DNA from: Candidatus Aminicenantota bacterium
GTDB taxonomy: Bacteria > Acidobacteriota > Aminicenantia > Aminicenantales > Saccharicenantaceae
NCBI GenBank assembly: GCA_014360005.1
Contig: JACIYI010000012.1
Coordinates: 1-64,000 of the forward strand
Length of the DNA stretch: 64,000 nt
Direction of reading: 5' to 3'
In this document: piece by piece, positions 45,391 to 54,869 of the stretch
Numbering within the stretch: the first letter of the stretch is position 1
Layout of the letters: every line of letters begins with the position of its first letter
Translations under genes and position numbers: made by a program
Notes under the pieces: model-generated
Told to the model about the DNA's origin: nothing
Seen by the model: only the letters and a program-made list of their open reading frames with translations
Databases searched by the model: none

Positions 45391-47457
45391 ATGAAAAAGG
45401 AAATCTTGGTCGGTCTGGTAATGGCAGGGCTTCTCTTCTTCTCAGTCCCGGCCTCGGCCGAGGAATCCTATTATCCCGGGTCAGTGGCCCGGCTGACCTA
45501 CGTTCAGGGTGATGTCCGGGTGGACCGGGGACAGGAACTGGGAATAGAAGCCGGGGAAGTAAATTTTATCCTGACCGCCGGCGATAGCTTGATGACCGAG
45601 GATGGTCTGGTTGAGGTCAGTTTTTCTCAGAATAATTATCTGCGTCTTGATAGATATTCCTACCTGGAGATTGTCAGGCTGCCGCAATCGAGTTATGAAC
45701 AAGCTTCTCTCCATCTGCACCGCGGACGCTTCTATCTACGGATAAGCCACCTGGCCAGGGAAAAAGGCTTAGGACTCCACACTCCGGACGCCTCCTTTTA
45801 TGTTCTGGAAGAAGGTCTTTACCATTTCTATGTGGATGAAGACGGAAGAACTGAAGCCCAGGTACTGGAAGGCAGCCTGGAAGCGGCTGGCCAGGAAGAA
45901 ACAGTCGTGCTCTACGGGGGAGATTCCATAGCGGCCGAAGATGGTTACCTGATGAGTTCCGGGCAGTTCAGCCTGCCCAATGATTATTTTGACCGCTGGA
46001 ACCAGGAACGGGATGAGCTGCTGGTCAGGGCCAGTTATGACGGTGGTTCTTACCTGCCGGAGGAAATACGGGAATACGAACCTGAGCTCTCGGCTCACGG
46101 GCGCTGGGTGTATGAACGGCCTTACGGCTATGTCTGGGTGCCGGTGGTTTCTTATGCCGACTGGCAGCCCTATCTTTATGGCCGCTGGGTCTGGTATCCG
46201 CGACTCGGCTGGACCTGGATTTCGGCCGAGCCTTTCGGCTGGGCTGTTTATCATTATGGCCGCTGGCACTGGCGTCTGGGGCTGGGCTGGTACTGGATTC
46301 CCACTGTCTTCTGGGGTCCGGCCTGGGTTCACTGGTACTGGGATGCGGACATCGTAGCCTGGTGTCCACTGAGCTACTGGAACCGGCCGGTGGTGATCAT
46401 CAATAATCATTTCTATGATCGTTATTCTGACCCGTATTACCCGGTGCATTCCCGGGCCCTGGTCATGGTCAGGAAAAATCAGATGCAGGCGCCTCACCGG
46501 GCCCGCCAGCTGGTCCGGCCGGAACAGCTCCGGGGTGTAGAGAAAATCCGGCTCGAAGCCCGCTCCCCGCAGATCAAGCCTGCAGTCAGGACCAGGATTC
46601 AGTCTACAGGATTAAAAGCCGGGACCAGCCTCATCAGGGAACACAACGCTTCAGGGCTGAAAAGGGTATCGAACACCAGAATCGCAGCCGACCGGCAGGC
46701 TGGAATCAATCAGAGACTAACGGGCAGTGTTGTGAGGAACCAGGGCCAAAACCAGCAGCAGGAAAATGAAGGCCGGCAGCCTGGTGTCGGGACTATCAGA
46801 CGTTATGCTCCGGCCGGCGAATCTTCAATCGGTACAAGGGTAAACCCGGTCAGAAGCCGCTCCGATATGGACCGCCGAAGCCTTCGTCCCGGGCAGGAAA
46901 GAACTGATGAATCTCTTCGCCCTGGAGATAGGCGCTTAACCGGGATTACAGAAAACCGGCCGTCCCGGCTGAACCGGGGAAATTCTACCACCAGACTGCG
47001 GACCGACAACGGCCGGTCTAACCCGGGAACCAGGAAATCACTCAGTTCACCGCGCCAGAGTGACCGACAAAAATCTGGAAATATAGCCGAAAGACCTTCA
47101 TCTTCCATCCGGAAAATAAATGACCGTCAGAAAACAGCCAGCCGGGAACGAAGTCTTCAACCTCGCCCGACCGGTTTGACCCCACGGCCTGATAGCCGGC
47201 CCGGCAACTCCCGCCCGTCTTTCACCAGTCAGACGGAATTGAGAAGAAGCAACTCTCGCCAGGAAAGAAAGTCATCTTACAGCCTGTCATCTCCTTCCCG
47301 CCCTTATAATTCTTCGTCAGTAAGGAGCGCCGAAAGCCAGCGACCACGGCCTCAAGCGGTGGCTCCGTCCAGGTCTGAATCCCGCTCCTCCGGCAGCCAA
47401 TCAGCTGGGGCCAAACGCCCCGCTTCCAGACATTCCACCAGGAAAAAGAACGGCTGA
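45391..47457 (+). CDS. FecR-like / DUF6600 secreted protein with Arg/Ser-rich tail
   Basis: The 688-aa product has a signal peptide (about 1-24, ending PASAEE), a FecR-like beta domain at about 30-190 (VARLTYVQGDVRVDRG, FYVLEEGLYHFYVDEDG), and then an aromatic block at about 230-330 of repeated WVYERPYGYVWVP, YGRWVWYPRLGWTWIS, YGRWHWRLGLGWYWIP units typical of DUF6600. From about residue 360 to the end the chain is low-complexity and strongly basic (Arg, Ser, Pro, Asn, Gln), probably disordered. This tail is long for the family. I recall such proteins from Acidobacteriota and related groups; function unknown, probably surface-exposed or periplasmic. Confidence 0.82.
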   Translation: MKKEILVGLVMAGLLFFSVPASAEESYYPGSVARLTYVQGDVRVDRGQELGIEAGEVNFILTAGDSLMTEDGLVEVSFSQNNYLRLDRYSYLEIVRLPQSSYEQASLHLHRGRFYLRISHLAREKGLGLHTPDASFYVLEEGLYHFYVDEDGRTEAQVLEGSLEAAGQEETVVLYGGDSIAAEDGYLMSSGQFSLPNDYFDRWNQERDELLVRASYDGGSYLPEEIREYEPELSAHGRWVYERPYGYVWVPVVSYADWQPYLYGRWVWYPRLGWTWISAEPFGWAVYHYGRWHWRLGLGWYWIPTVFWGPAWVHWYWDADIVAWCPLSYWNRPVVIINNHFYDRYSDPYYPVHSRALVMVRKNQMQAPHRARQLVRPEQLRGVEKIRLEARSPQIKPAVRTRIQSTGLKAGTSLIREHNASGLKRVSNTRIAADRQAGINQRLTGSVVRNQGQNQQQENEGRQPGVGTIRRYAPAGESSIGTRVNPVRSRSDMDRRSLRPGQERTDESLRPGDRRLTGITENRPSRLNRGNSTTRLRTDNGRSNPGTRKSLSSPRQSDRQKSGNIAERPSSSIRKINDRQKTASRERSLQPRPTGLTPRPDSRPGNSRPSFTSQTELRRSNSRQERKSSYSLSSPSRPYNSSSVRSAESQRPRPQAVAPSRSESRSSGSQSAGAKRPASRHSTRKKNG

Positions 47458-47594
47458 GTCCGGGCCCGATTTTTTTTCTTTACTTTTATCAAAATCAGTG
47501 GTATAAAGATTCCTTCCTGCTTCCGCTCAGACGGACAGGCAGAAGAATACCAATTGTCTTTTTAGTCTGATATAAAGAAATGGAGGTATAGGAG

Positions 47595-48323
47595 ATGGCT
47601 TTCCGGAAAAAAGGACTTTTGTTATCAGTTCTAACTATCAGCGTGGTACTGCTCGCTTCGATGGTGGCTTTCAGTCAGCAGACCCAACCCCAGCCCCAGC
47701 CCCAGGTTAAGGAATTCGAGGGCGTGGTTAAGGTGGCTGTGGGACATTACCTTTATATTCCCGAGGCCCAGGGACTTGATATTTATGTGGCCGGGGAAGT
47801 GACCGGTGGACTAGACAACCTGGTGGGAAAAGAAGTGAGAGTCAAGGCCAGTGTTATCGAGGATAAACCCAACCTGATCCTGGCCGAATCGATAGAAATT
47901 AAAGAAGGAACAATGTATAACCTGGTTTATACCCGTTCCAGCGAACCAGATTTCGAAGGTTACCTGAATCCTCGTGACCGCGAAGCCTACGTGGCGCTGA
48001 ACATCACCAATATCAACAAGCCCGAAGAATGGGAAGGAAAGACCAAGGTTAAAGTCTACGGCAAGCTCCAGACCTCAAAGGTTAAAACAAGAAAGCAGGA
48101 ACAAGAGGTTACCCACATTGTCCTGACCGATAAGAAAGGCAAAGAAATAGCCAAAATCATCGTCAACAATATTTCGGAATATGCCAATTTCTACCTGAAA
48201 AAACTGAGGCTGTTTGACAGATTCTGGTTCTACCTGGATGTGACCGGCCAGGTGGACAGGAGGGTCAGACTTAAAACCCGGGAACTTTTCTCCGGCGACG
48301 TTATTTTCCTTGGGCTCTATTAA
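47595..48323 (+). CDS. Secreted protein of unknown function
   Basis: Product of 242 aa with an N-terminal signal (about 7-28, LLASMVAFSQ), a short Gln-Pro repeat (QTQPQPQPQ), then beta-rich sequence with LVGKEVRVKASVIEDKPN and WEGKTKVKVYGKLQ, which look like two OB-like or nucleic-acid-binding-type beta domains with a long C-terminal part. No family recognised. TGGAGGTATAGGAG gives a strong ribosome site. Ends before a clear terminator. Confidence 0.7.
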   Translation: MAFRKKGLLLSVLTISVVLLASMVAFSQQTQPQPQPQVKEFEGVVKVAVGHYLYIPEAQGLDIYVAGEVTGGLDNLVGKEVRVKASVIEDKPNLILAESIEIKEGTMYNLVYTRSSEPDFEGYLNPRDREAYVALNITNINKPEEWEGKTKVKVYGKLQTSKVKTRKQEQEVTHIVLTDKKGKEIAKIIVNNISEYANFYLKKLRLFDRFWFYLDVTGQVDRRVRLKTRELFSGDVIFLGLY

Positions 48324-48353
48324 TCAATTCGCCAGATTTATTTGATTGCCAAT

Positions 48354-48382
48354 AAGGGGAGTTTTTAACTCCCCTTTTTGTT
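48354..48382 (+). terminator. Rho-independent terminator
   Basis: AAGGGGAGTT, loop TTT, AACTCCCCTT and a T run give a 10-bp perfect stem at 48354-48376 followed by U-rich sequence, behind the 242-aa gene and facing the end of pgi. Confidence 0.85.
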
Positions 48383-48411
48383 TTTAAATCTCTTTTCCCG
48401 GTCCTGACTGC

Positions 48412-50073
48412 TCAGATATTCCGGATTATTTCGCCCAGCCTGAAGATGATTTCCACCGGTTTTCCTGTCAGGTGGAGGACCAGGCTTTCCCGGCCCTTTT
48501 CCCGCAAGGCAGCAAAGTCAGCTCTGGCCTGGGCCAGGAACAACTGTCTGAAGGAAGGAGCCGGGGACGGCGAACCAGGGATGGAGGGAATGGGCAAATC
48601 AAACGGGTCGTTGTCCACCAGACCGATGAATTTCCCCCGACCGGCATCTCCCTTGTAGAGCTGTCCGGTGGAGTGAAGATAGGCCGGACCGTAGTTCCAG
48701 GTACAGGGCAGATGATATTTTTCTGAAAGCTGGCGAACCAGGTTGTCCAGGGCCACGTCCAGGTTGTCTTCGGGCGGCAGGAAGCAGAGAAGGGCCAGGT
48801 AATCCGGTCGGCGGCGGCCGGTGGCCAAAAAAGATTTTATTTGCCGGGCCAGTTCCTTTTCTTCTATTTTTGACCGGGTAGTTTCTGACTCCGGCAGGGC
48901 CTGGGTTTTCAGGAATTCCCTGGTTTTTTTCTTGGTCAGCTCGACATCGGGCTGGTCGAACGGATTTAGGCCAAGGAAAAAGCCGGCGGTGGCTGTGGCC
49001 AGTTCCCAGAGGTAAAAATGAGCGGCCAGGTCTTCGGGCTTAAAAGAAATAAGGAGGAGAGGCAATTTTAATTTTTTCAGGCTGTCCAGCCTCTTCTCCC
49101 AGAAAATATCAGGGGTCGACTCCAGCTGGTAGAAAATAAAAAGTCTATCCTGGCTGTAATGCTCCGCCGAAAGAGGCAGGCTTTCTATGGCCGGAAGAAT
49201 TCCCCGGCCCTCCTTCCCGGTGCTTTCGGCCAACAGCTGTTCCAGCCAGCGTCCAAGAGTCCGCAGGTAGTCCGGAAGAAGCAGGGTGAGCTTGTCCCGT
49301 CCGGCTCTGGTCAGGGCTCCCAGAATAGCTCCGAGCTGCAGTCCCGGGTGAAGAGATTCACCCAGGGCCAGAAGTTGATAACTATTGACGGCTGGCTGCA
49401 GGAATTCTTTTAGCTCCAGTCCCATCAGGGCCGCCGGGAAAAGACCGAATGGGGAAATAGCCGAGAATCGCCCGCCGACATCGGGAAAGCCGCTCACAGT
49501 CAGGCTAAAGCCGAGCTCGGCTGCCAGCCTGGCCAGGGGAGTTCCGGGGTCGGTGATGGCCAGGAAATTTTTCCCGGCTTCCGGGCCCAATCTGGTCTGC
49601 TGCTGGTAGAAATAATTCAAGAAGCTCAGAGTTTCCGCTGTTGTGCCGCTCTTGGAAGAAACCAGGAAAAGCGGCCTGGTGCCTTCTTGCTCTGTTTGTC
49701 GGGCTACCCGGCTGACAGCGGCCGGGCTGGTAGAATCCAGCATCAGCAGCCGGGGATAGTTAGGAGCTGACCCGATGACCCGGCTGATGGCTTCCGGAGC
49801 CAGGCTGGAACCGCCCATGCCCAGAAGCACCAGCAGGTTTATCCCGGCTGACCTTATTTTCTCGGCCTGCTGGCGGTAATCTTGAAGCAAGGGTTCCATT
49901 CTGAGGGGGCTGTCCAGCCAGCCCAGGCGGTTGGATATTTCCTCGTCCTTTTCTTTCCAGAGGGTGTAATCCTTTTTTAAGAGTCGTTCGGAGAAATTCT
50001 CTTGGCGCAATTTATCCAGGGCGGCCTGAATTTCTGGTTGCCAGGGTTCCAGGTGATATATTTCTAACTTCAT
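48412..50073 (-). CDS. pgi: Glucose-6-phosphate isomerase
   Basis: Phosphosugar isomerase with two SIS domains, 553 aa, converting glucose-6-phosphate and fructose-6-phosphate in glycolysis and gluconeogenesis. LVLLGMGGSSLAPEAI and LFLVSSKSGTTAETLSFLNYF form the first SIS site; FSAISPFGLFPAALMG and LHSTGQLYKGDAGRG match the second SIS/PGI signature. The sequence is nearer the divergent bacterial type that is often annotated as a PGI or bifunctional transaldolase/PGI half than to E. coli Pgi. It is transcribed alone and is convergent with the 242-aa gene. Confidence 0.85.
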   Translation of the reverse strand: MKLEIYHLEPWQPEIQAALDKLRQENFSERLLKKDYTLWKEKDEEISNRLGWLDSPLRMEPLLQDYRQQAEKIRSAGINLLVLLGMGGSSLAPEAISRVIGSAPNYPRLLMLDSTSPAAVSRVARQTEQEGTRPLFLVSSKSGTTAETLSFLNYFYQQQTRLGPEAGKNFLAITDPGTPLARLAAELGFSLTVSGFPDVGGRFSAISPFGLFPAALMGLELKEFLQPAVNSYQLLALGESLHPGLQLGAILGALTRAGRDKLTLLLPDYLRTLGRWLEQLLAESTGKEGRGILPAIESLPLSAEHYSQDRLFIFYQLESTPDIFWEKRLDSLKKLKLPLLLISFKPEDLAAHFYLWELATATAGFFLGLNPFDQPDVELTKKKTREFLKTQALPESETTRSKIEEKELARQIKSFLATGRRRPDYLALLCFLPPEDNLDVALDNLVRQLSEKYHLPCTWNYGPAYLHSTGQLYKGDAGRGKFIGLVDNDPFDLPIPSIPGSPSPAPSFRQLFLAQARADFAALREKGRESLVLHLTGKPVEIIFRLGEIIRNI

Positions 50074-50181
50074 AAAACAAATTATACTATATAAGCTGTC
50101 GTCCGGTGACAGGAAAATAACTTGAATTTTTGCGCCTAAAATTGTAAAGAATCAGGTAGAGCTGTAACCAAGGAGAGATGA

Positions 50182-50598
50182 ATGTCAGGTCAAAAATTGT
50201 TAGTTTTGCTTTCGGTTCTCCTGTTATCCTCATCCGGACTGATCCTGGCCCAGGAAAAACCGGCGGTCAAGCAGGAAAGTCTGGTCGGAACCTGGGAGCT
50301 GACAGTTGAGGCCGGTGAGATGGTCTTCACTCTGAATCTGGTGCTGGGTCTGGAAAATGGACTGCTGGCAGGCAAGATGTCGGAATCATACGGAACTTTT
50401 GCTGATGTCCCGGTTGAAGACCTCAAGCTGGAAAACAGCAACCTGAGTTTCAACCTGACTGTTCCCTCACCCCCTGACGGACTGACCAGGACCTGGACCT
50501 TTGAATTCCAGGTGAGCGGGGAAGTTCTGGAAGGCATAGTTTACAACAACGACATCCAGGTTTCTGTTCCGGTCCGGGGCAAGAAGCTTAACGGCTGA
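50182..50598 (+). CDS. Small secreted beta-rich protein, unknown function
   Basis: 138-aa product with a signal peptide (about 5-24, LLLSSSGLILAQ) and a mature region of alternating strands beginning LVGTWELTVEAGEMVFTLNL; the GTWELT start recalls lipocalin- or calycin-like small domains. No charged active site or Cys. AAGGAGAG precedes ATG 50182. No family named with confidence. Confidence 0.65.
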   Translation: MSGQKLLVLLSVLLLSSSGLILAQEKPAVKQESLVGTWELTVEAGEMVFTLNLVLGLENGLLAGKMSESYGTFADVPVEDLKLENSNLSFNLTVPSPPDGLTRTWTFEFQVSGEVLEGIVYNNDIQVSVPVRGKKLNG

Positions 50599-50873
50599 GT
50601 GTCGGGTCCGGGCGCAGAAATCATATTTCTGGTCCTTTTTTTACCTTTTACTTTTTGCGGCAGACAACGGCGGTCGGCCCGGGCCTGGCTCAAACGTCGA
50701 TTCAGCAGGACAGTCAGCTATCGAGTAGTGTTATTACCAAAAGATTTTAGTCCTCCCCGATAGTCCGGGCCTTTGGCTAATCCATCCTGTCCAGTCTGCT
50801 TGTCTTGCCATCGGGCCTGGTTAGCAGAAAGCTGCCGGATAAAATTTCTATCTATTTTTTTGAGCAGATTCTG

Positions 50874-52601
50874 CTACTTGACCGGCCGGTTACCAGCCTC
50901 CAGTTTTTCCAGCCCGCTTAAATCAGGGTGCTTCAGGTGCCAGCCGGTGGCCAGCTGGTAGGCCCTGGCCAGGCGCAGAGCTTTCCCCTCAGCAAACAGG
51001 TCGCCTGTAAAGGATATGCTCAGCGGATGGCCACTGTCATCAAAGCCGCAGGGAACCACCACCGTCGGATGCCCGGTCAGGTTAGTCAGCAGCAGGTTGG
51101 GCCCGGCCGAGGGCGCGACGTAGACATCGATGTCTTTCAGCATCCGGGCCATTTCTTCTACCAGCAGGGTCCGGAGGCGGTTGGCCTGGATGTATTCCAC
51201 CGCCGGGATAAACCGGGCCTGGCGGAATACATTGGGCCAGGCGTTCCGTCCCTGTCTGACCATTAGCTCATCCAGGTTATTCCTGGTGAGCTCGTCAAAA
51301 GCGGCGGCGGCTTCCACGTTGAGGATGAAACTTATCAGGTCGTAATTTATCGCTGGCAATTTGATTTCTACCGGTTCCAGGCCCAGGGCTTTGAGGGTTT
51401 CGAGCACGGCCAGGTATTTATCCTTATTATTTCGGACCCGGTCAAAAGCTTCTTTCAGGTAGCCGATTCTTATTTTTTTTAAATCTTCCCGGCTGTTGTA
51501 GGCAAAGGGCAGGTCAAAGACCGTTCGGTCCTTGCCGTCTGGGCCGACCAGGTATTTAAGAATCAGAGCCAGGTCTTCCACGCTCCGGGCAATGGGTCCA
51601 ATCTTGTCCATGCTCCAGCTCAGGGCCATCGCCCCATAACGGCTGACCCGGCCGAAAGTCGGGCGCAGGCCGGAAGTTCCACAGCGGGTGGAAGGAGAGA
51701 CGATGGAACCCCAGGTTTCTGTCCCGATGGCAAAGGCCACCAGCCCGGCGGCGGTGGCTGAGGCTGAACCGGCCGAGGAGCCGCTCGAGCCCTGTTCCGG
51801 GTCCCAGGGATTCCTGGTCTGGCCGCCGAACCAGATGTCTCCCCAGGCCAGCTCGCCCATACTCAGCTTGGCCACCAGAACAGCCCCGGCTTCGGTCAGT
51901 TTTTCAAAGATGGTGGCATTGATATCCAGTTGCTGCTCCCGGTAAATAGGTGAGCCCCAGGTGGTCGGGTAACCCCTGGTAGCGAACAGGTCCTTCAGGC
52001 CGTAGGGAATACCATGAAGAGGTCCGCGGTAAATCCCGGCGGCCAGTTCCCGGTCAGCCTGGCTGGCCTGCTGTAAAGCCAGTTCTTCAGTCAGGGTGAC
52101 CAGGCAGCGCAGCTTCGGGCCGTATTTTTTTAACCTCTCCAGGTAGAGCCTGGTCAGGAATTCAGAGCCTATCCGCCTGTTCTTGATAAGCCAGGCCAGG
52201 TCGGTCACCGGGTAGAAGGCCAGGTCTTCCAGGTTTTCCGGCAGCTTGACCTCCTCTGGTTCATCGTAAATGAAAGTGGTGTTTTCTCTGAGCGACGCCA
52301 GGTCAAAGCCAGCTGGCAGTGGGTTAAAGATAAGAGCCGGAGCGACCCCGTTTTCCAGGGCGATTTCCCTCATTCCCCTGAATTTTTCCAGGTTGGACCT
52401 GAGGTCTTTCAGCATCATCTTTTGTTCTTTGAGGCTGAATTCCAGGCCGTAGAGTTTGGAGGCAGCCGTAATATCCTGGACGGTCAGATTTCGGCCCTTA
52501 AAATGATAAAGGGCCAGGGCCCCGCCAATAACCAGCAGAAGACACAATATGAGCCCCAGAGCCATCAGGTTAATCTGTCCGGAAGGCCGTTGAATCTTCA
52601 T
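50874..52601 (-). CDS. Membrane-anchored amidase-signature (GatA-like) amidase
   Basis: Amidase-signature enzyme of 575 aa. An N-terminal membrane segment (about 11-30, LMALGLILCLLLVIGGALAL) anchors it. The catalytic Lys is in GIPYGLKDLFATRG, and the Ser-cisSer pair is in GSSGSSAGSASATAAG with SPSTRCGTSGLRPTFGRVS behind it. GatB and GatC are absent nearby, so this is not a tRNA amidotransferase subunit in an operon but a stand-alone periplasm- or membrane-side amidase; substrate unknown. It is divergent from the MFS transporter gene, about 130 bases away. Confidence 0.87.
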   Translation of the reverse strand: MKIQRPSGQINLMALGLILCLLLVIGGALALYHFKGRNLTVQDITAASKLYGLEFSLKEQKMMLKDLRSNLEKFRGMREIALENGVAPALIFNPLPAGFDLASLRENTTFIYDEPEEVKLPENLEDLAFYPVTDLAWLIKNRRIGSEFLTRLYLERLKKYGPKLRCLVTLTEELALQQASQADRELAAGIYRGPLHGIPYGLKDLFATRGYPTTWGSPIYREQQLDINATIFEKLTEAGAVLVAKLSMGELAWGDIWFGGQTRNPWDPEQGSSGSSAGSASATAAGLVAFAIGTETWGSIVSPSTRCGTSGLRPTFGRVSRYGAMALSWSMDKIGPIARSVEDLALILKYLVGPDGKDRTVFDLPFAYNSREDLKKIRIGYLKEAFDRVRNNKDKYLAVLETLKALGLEPVEIKLPAINYDLISFILNVEAAAAFDELTRNNLDELMVRQGRNAWPNVFRQARFIPAVEYIQANRLRTLLVEEMARMLKDIDVYVAPSAGPNLLLTNLTGHPTVVVPCGFDDSGHPLSISFTGDLFAEGKALRLARAYQLATGWHLKHPDLSGLEKLEAGNRPVK

Positions 52602-52685
52602 GTCCCTCTCCTTCTTTCTTTTCTTTATGAATTATTAAACCCTAAACCTCCGCGACCGGTCAACATAAATCAGCCCAGGGCTGGC

Positions 52686-52714
52686 TTGACTTATTTTCGG
52701 CCTTATTATATTTT
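52686..52714 (+). promoter_or_regulatory. Possible promoter of the MFS gene
   Basis: TTGACT (52686-52691) is followed after 17 bases by TATTTT (52709-52714), with TATATT also present at 15 bases. The fit is modest, but it lies correctly between the divergent amidase and MFS genes. Confidence 0.35.
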
Positions 52715-52734
52715 GCTGCTAATATATTTTTTTT

Positions 52735-54075
52735 GTGAGATGCGCCTTGGATGAGACAAAGAAAATGGCGAAAGGCTTTCTAAATCCGGCCAGCAAGTTT
52801 TACCGTTTCCTGATGCTGGCTTTCATCGCTTCCCTGTCCTTCGGCAGTTATTTTGCCTATGACATCGTTTCGGCCATCGCCCCGTCGCTGGTTGAAGAAC
52901 TCCAGGCTGCCCGGTCCACTGTCGGGACTTTCTTTACCATGTACAGCCTGGCCGCCATCCTGGCGGTGCTGGTGGGCGGACTTCTGGTGGATAAACTGGG
53001 CACCAGGAGGGCCAGCCTGCTCTTTTCCTGCCTGGTGTTCATCGGGGCTGCCCTGGTCTGGCGGGCCAGGAGCATCCCCATTTTTTTCCTCGGCCGCTTT
53101 ATCTTCGGGGCCGGTTCTGAGCCCCTGATCGTGGCCCAGAGCGCCATGCTGGCTCGCTGGTTTCGGAATAAAGAACTGGCCTTTTCCTTCGGGGCCACTC
53201 TGACCGTCAGCCGGCTGGGGTCGCTGTTTGCCTTTAACACCGGCGAACTGATTTCTAAATATTACGGCAGCTTTCGCTTTGCCCTGCTGGCTGCAGTTTT
53301 GGCCTGTGCCGTATCACTGTTGGGTAACTTGTTTTACATCCTGCTGGACAAACGGGGCGAAAAAGTCCTGGACCTGAAGAAGGAAGAAGTCACCGAGAAA
53401 ATAAACCTCAAGGATATCAAAGAGTTCAAGCCTACTTTCTGGTACATCACGGCCCTGTGCTTCACTTTTTATTCGGCCATCTTTCCCTTCACTGCCCTGT
53501 CCACCGACTTTTTTGTTGATAAGTGGGGGATTGCCAGGGCGGCCACCACTTCGGGCGGTTTTCTGGCCCAGGTCTTCAACAATTTTGCCCACATGTTCAG
53601 CACGGCCGGCGGCATCAGCTCCATAATCATTTTTGCTTCCATGGTCTTTGCTCCCTTTGCCGGTAGCCTGGTCGACCGCATCGGGCGCCGGGCGACCCTG
53701 ATGGTTTTCGGCTCATTGATTCTCATTCCCTGCCACCTGCTGATGGGCCTGACCAGAATCTATCCGGCTTATCCCATGGTTTTCCTGGGCATAGCTTTCG
53801 TCCTGGTGCCGGCCGCCATGTGGCCTTCGATTCCGATGGTGGTCAGGGAAGAAAGGACCGGGACTGCCTTTGGCCTGATGACCGCCATCCAGAATATCGG
53901 GCTCGGGCTTTTCCCGCTGCTCAACGGGTTACTGAGAGACAAGACCCATTCTTACACTGCCTCATCACTCATGTTTGCCTGCCTCGGGCTGGTGGGACTG
54001 GTTTTTGCTTTTCTCTTGAAAAGGGCTGATTCCAGGGAAGGGGATATCCTGGAAAGCGCACGTAAGAAGACCTGA
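52735..54075 (+). CDS. MFS transporter
   Basis: Twelve hydrophobic segments in about 440 aa, typical of the major facilitator superfamily. The signature loop 2-3 motif is VGGLLVDKLGTRRASLL and the matching loop 8-9 motif is AGSLVDRIGRRATLM. The possible starts are GTG 52735 and ATG 52765; the second begins MAKGFLNPASKFYRF and suits the membrane topology, and neither has a strong ribosome site. Substrate cannot be told; relatives include nitrate/nitrite- and sugar-acid-type carriers. A palindromic element follows the stop. Confidence 0.88.
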   Translation: MRCALDETKKMAKGFLNPASKFYRFLMLAFIASLSFGSYFAYDIVSAIAPSLVEELQAARSTVGTFFTMYSLAAILAVLVGGLLVDKLGTRRASLLFSCLVFIGAALVWRARSIPIFFLGRFIFGAGSEPLIVAQSAMLARWFRNKELAFSFGATLTVSRLGSLFAFNTGELISKYYGSFRFALLAAVLACAVSLLGNLFYILLDKRGEKVLDLKKEEVTEKINLKDIKEFKPTFWYITALCFTFYSAIFPFTALSTDFFVDKWGIARAATTSGGFLAQVFNNFAHMFSTAGGISSIIIFASMVFAPFAGSLVDRIGRRATLMVFGSLILIPCHLLMGLTRIYPAYPMVFLGIAFVLVPAAMWPSIPMVVREERTGTAFGLMTAIQNIGLGLFPLLNGLLRDKTHSYTASSLMFACLGLVGLVFAFLLKRADSREGDILESARKKT

Positions 54076-54105
54076 TTTCTGCGGTCCTCCCGGATTTCTC
54101 TTTTA

Positions 54106-54217
54106 AAGTGCCTGGTTCTCTCATCGGTCCCCTGGGGAACCAGTCCCGTCGGTTCCCCCCATCGCAGCCGATATGTCCTCCTTCCGCTGTGGGGACCGCT
54201 GAGAGAACCAGGCACCT
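54106..54217. repeat. 112-bp inverted-repeat element (REP/BIME-like)
   Basis: The left arm 54106-54132 (starts AAGTGCCTGGTTCTCTCA) and right arm 54191-54217 (ends TGAGAGAACCAGGCACCT) are reverse complements with about two mismatches over 27 bases. A second hairpin lies inside, GGGGAACC at 54134-54141 with GGTTCCCC at 54151-54158. There is no coding sequence. The element follows the MFS stop codon by 30 bases. GTGCCTGGTTCT-type palindromes are known to me as REP-like sequences associated with RAYTs in other bacteria. Confidence 0.75.
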
Positions 54218-54344
54218 ATATTCATAAAGAAATCAGCAGGAAAGTAGCAGATCACCATCTGCCGCTGTCCCTATGAGAGGCAAAACAACAGCCCGGCAGA
54301 TAACTGGAGCTTATCGGACTCAGCCCAGGTCAAAAAGAAGCAAA

Positions 54345-54749
54345 TCAGTCCCTATCGCCAGCCACGACTTTTATCCAGAGCTGGCGGGTTCTCGGTCCGT
54401 CGAATTCACACAGGAAGATGCCCTGCCAGGTGCCCAGCTGGATTTCTCCACCTTCAATGATGAGGGTCAGAGACTGGTTCAGAAGGGAAGCTTTAACGTG
54501 GGCCGGGGAATTGCCCTCAGCGTGAGCGTAGGGCAAGGTATCCGGAGCCATTTTTCTCAGGGCCATCAGGATATCGGCCCGGACATCGGGGTCGGCGTGT
54601 TCATTGATGGTCAGGGCGCAGGTGGTATGGGGACAGAAGACAACCGCCAGGCCCTGCCTGACCCGGGACTCTCTCACCACCGACTGCAGGCGACTGGTAA
54701 TGTCCAGGAATTCTTCCTGTCTGGCGGTGGGCAGGCTGAGTTTTATCAC
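54345..54749 (-). CDS. YjbQ/UPF0047-family protein
   Basis: Product of 134 aa of the YjbQ family (secondary thiamine-phosphate synthase-like, TIGR00149). VFCPHTTCALTINEHADPDV and YAHAEGNSPAHVKASLL contain the conserved His and acidic residues, and QLGTWQGIFLCEFDGPR is the C-terminal signature. Members form trimers and have weak thiamine-phosphate synthase activity; the real role is uncertain. It is divergent from the nrdD operon. Confidence 0.9.
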   Translation of the reverse strand: MIKLSLPTARQEEFLDITSRLQSVVRESRVRQGLAVVFCPHTTCALTINEHADPDVRADILMALRKMAPDTLPYAHAEGNSPAHVKASLLNQSLTLIIEGGEIQLGTWQGIFLCEFDGPRTRQLWIKVVAGDRD

Positions 54750-54796
54750 TTTTTTCCCCCTGAATAAAATTTATTTGGAAAAAATCATTTTCCCAC

Positions 54797-54826
54797 TTGA
54801 CAAAGCGTTTTCAATGTAATTATATA
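54797..54826 (+). promoter_or_regulatory. Sigma-70-like promoter of the nrdD operon
   Basis: TTGACA (54797-54802) and TATATA (54821-54826) are separated by 18 bases, a near-consensus promoter in the right place, 156 bases before nrdD. Its -10 box overlaps a candidate NrdR site. Confidence 0.65.
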
Positions 54827-54832
54827 TAGTGC
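54817..54832. promoter_or_regulatory. Candidate NrdR box 1
   Basis: The 16-base TAATTATATATAGTGC matches the NrdR consensus ACACTATATATAGTGT at 12 of 16 positions and overlaps the -10 box. NrdR represses ribonucleotide reductase genes when dATP is high. Confidence 0.5.
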
Positions 54833-54869
54833 CGAAGGCACAAGATTTAGTATTCAAAAGCCATGAATA

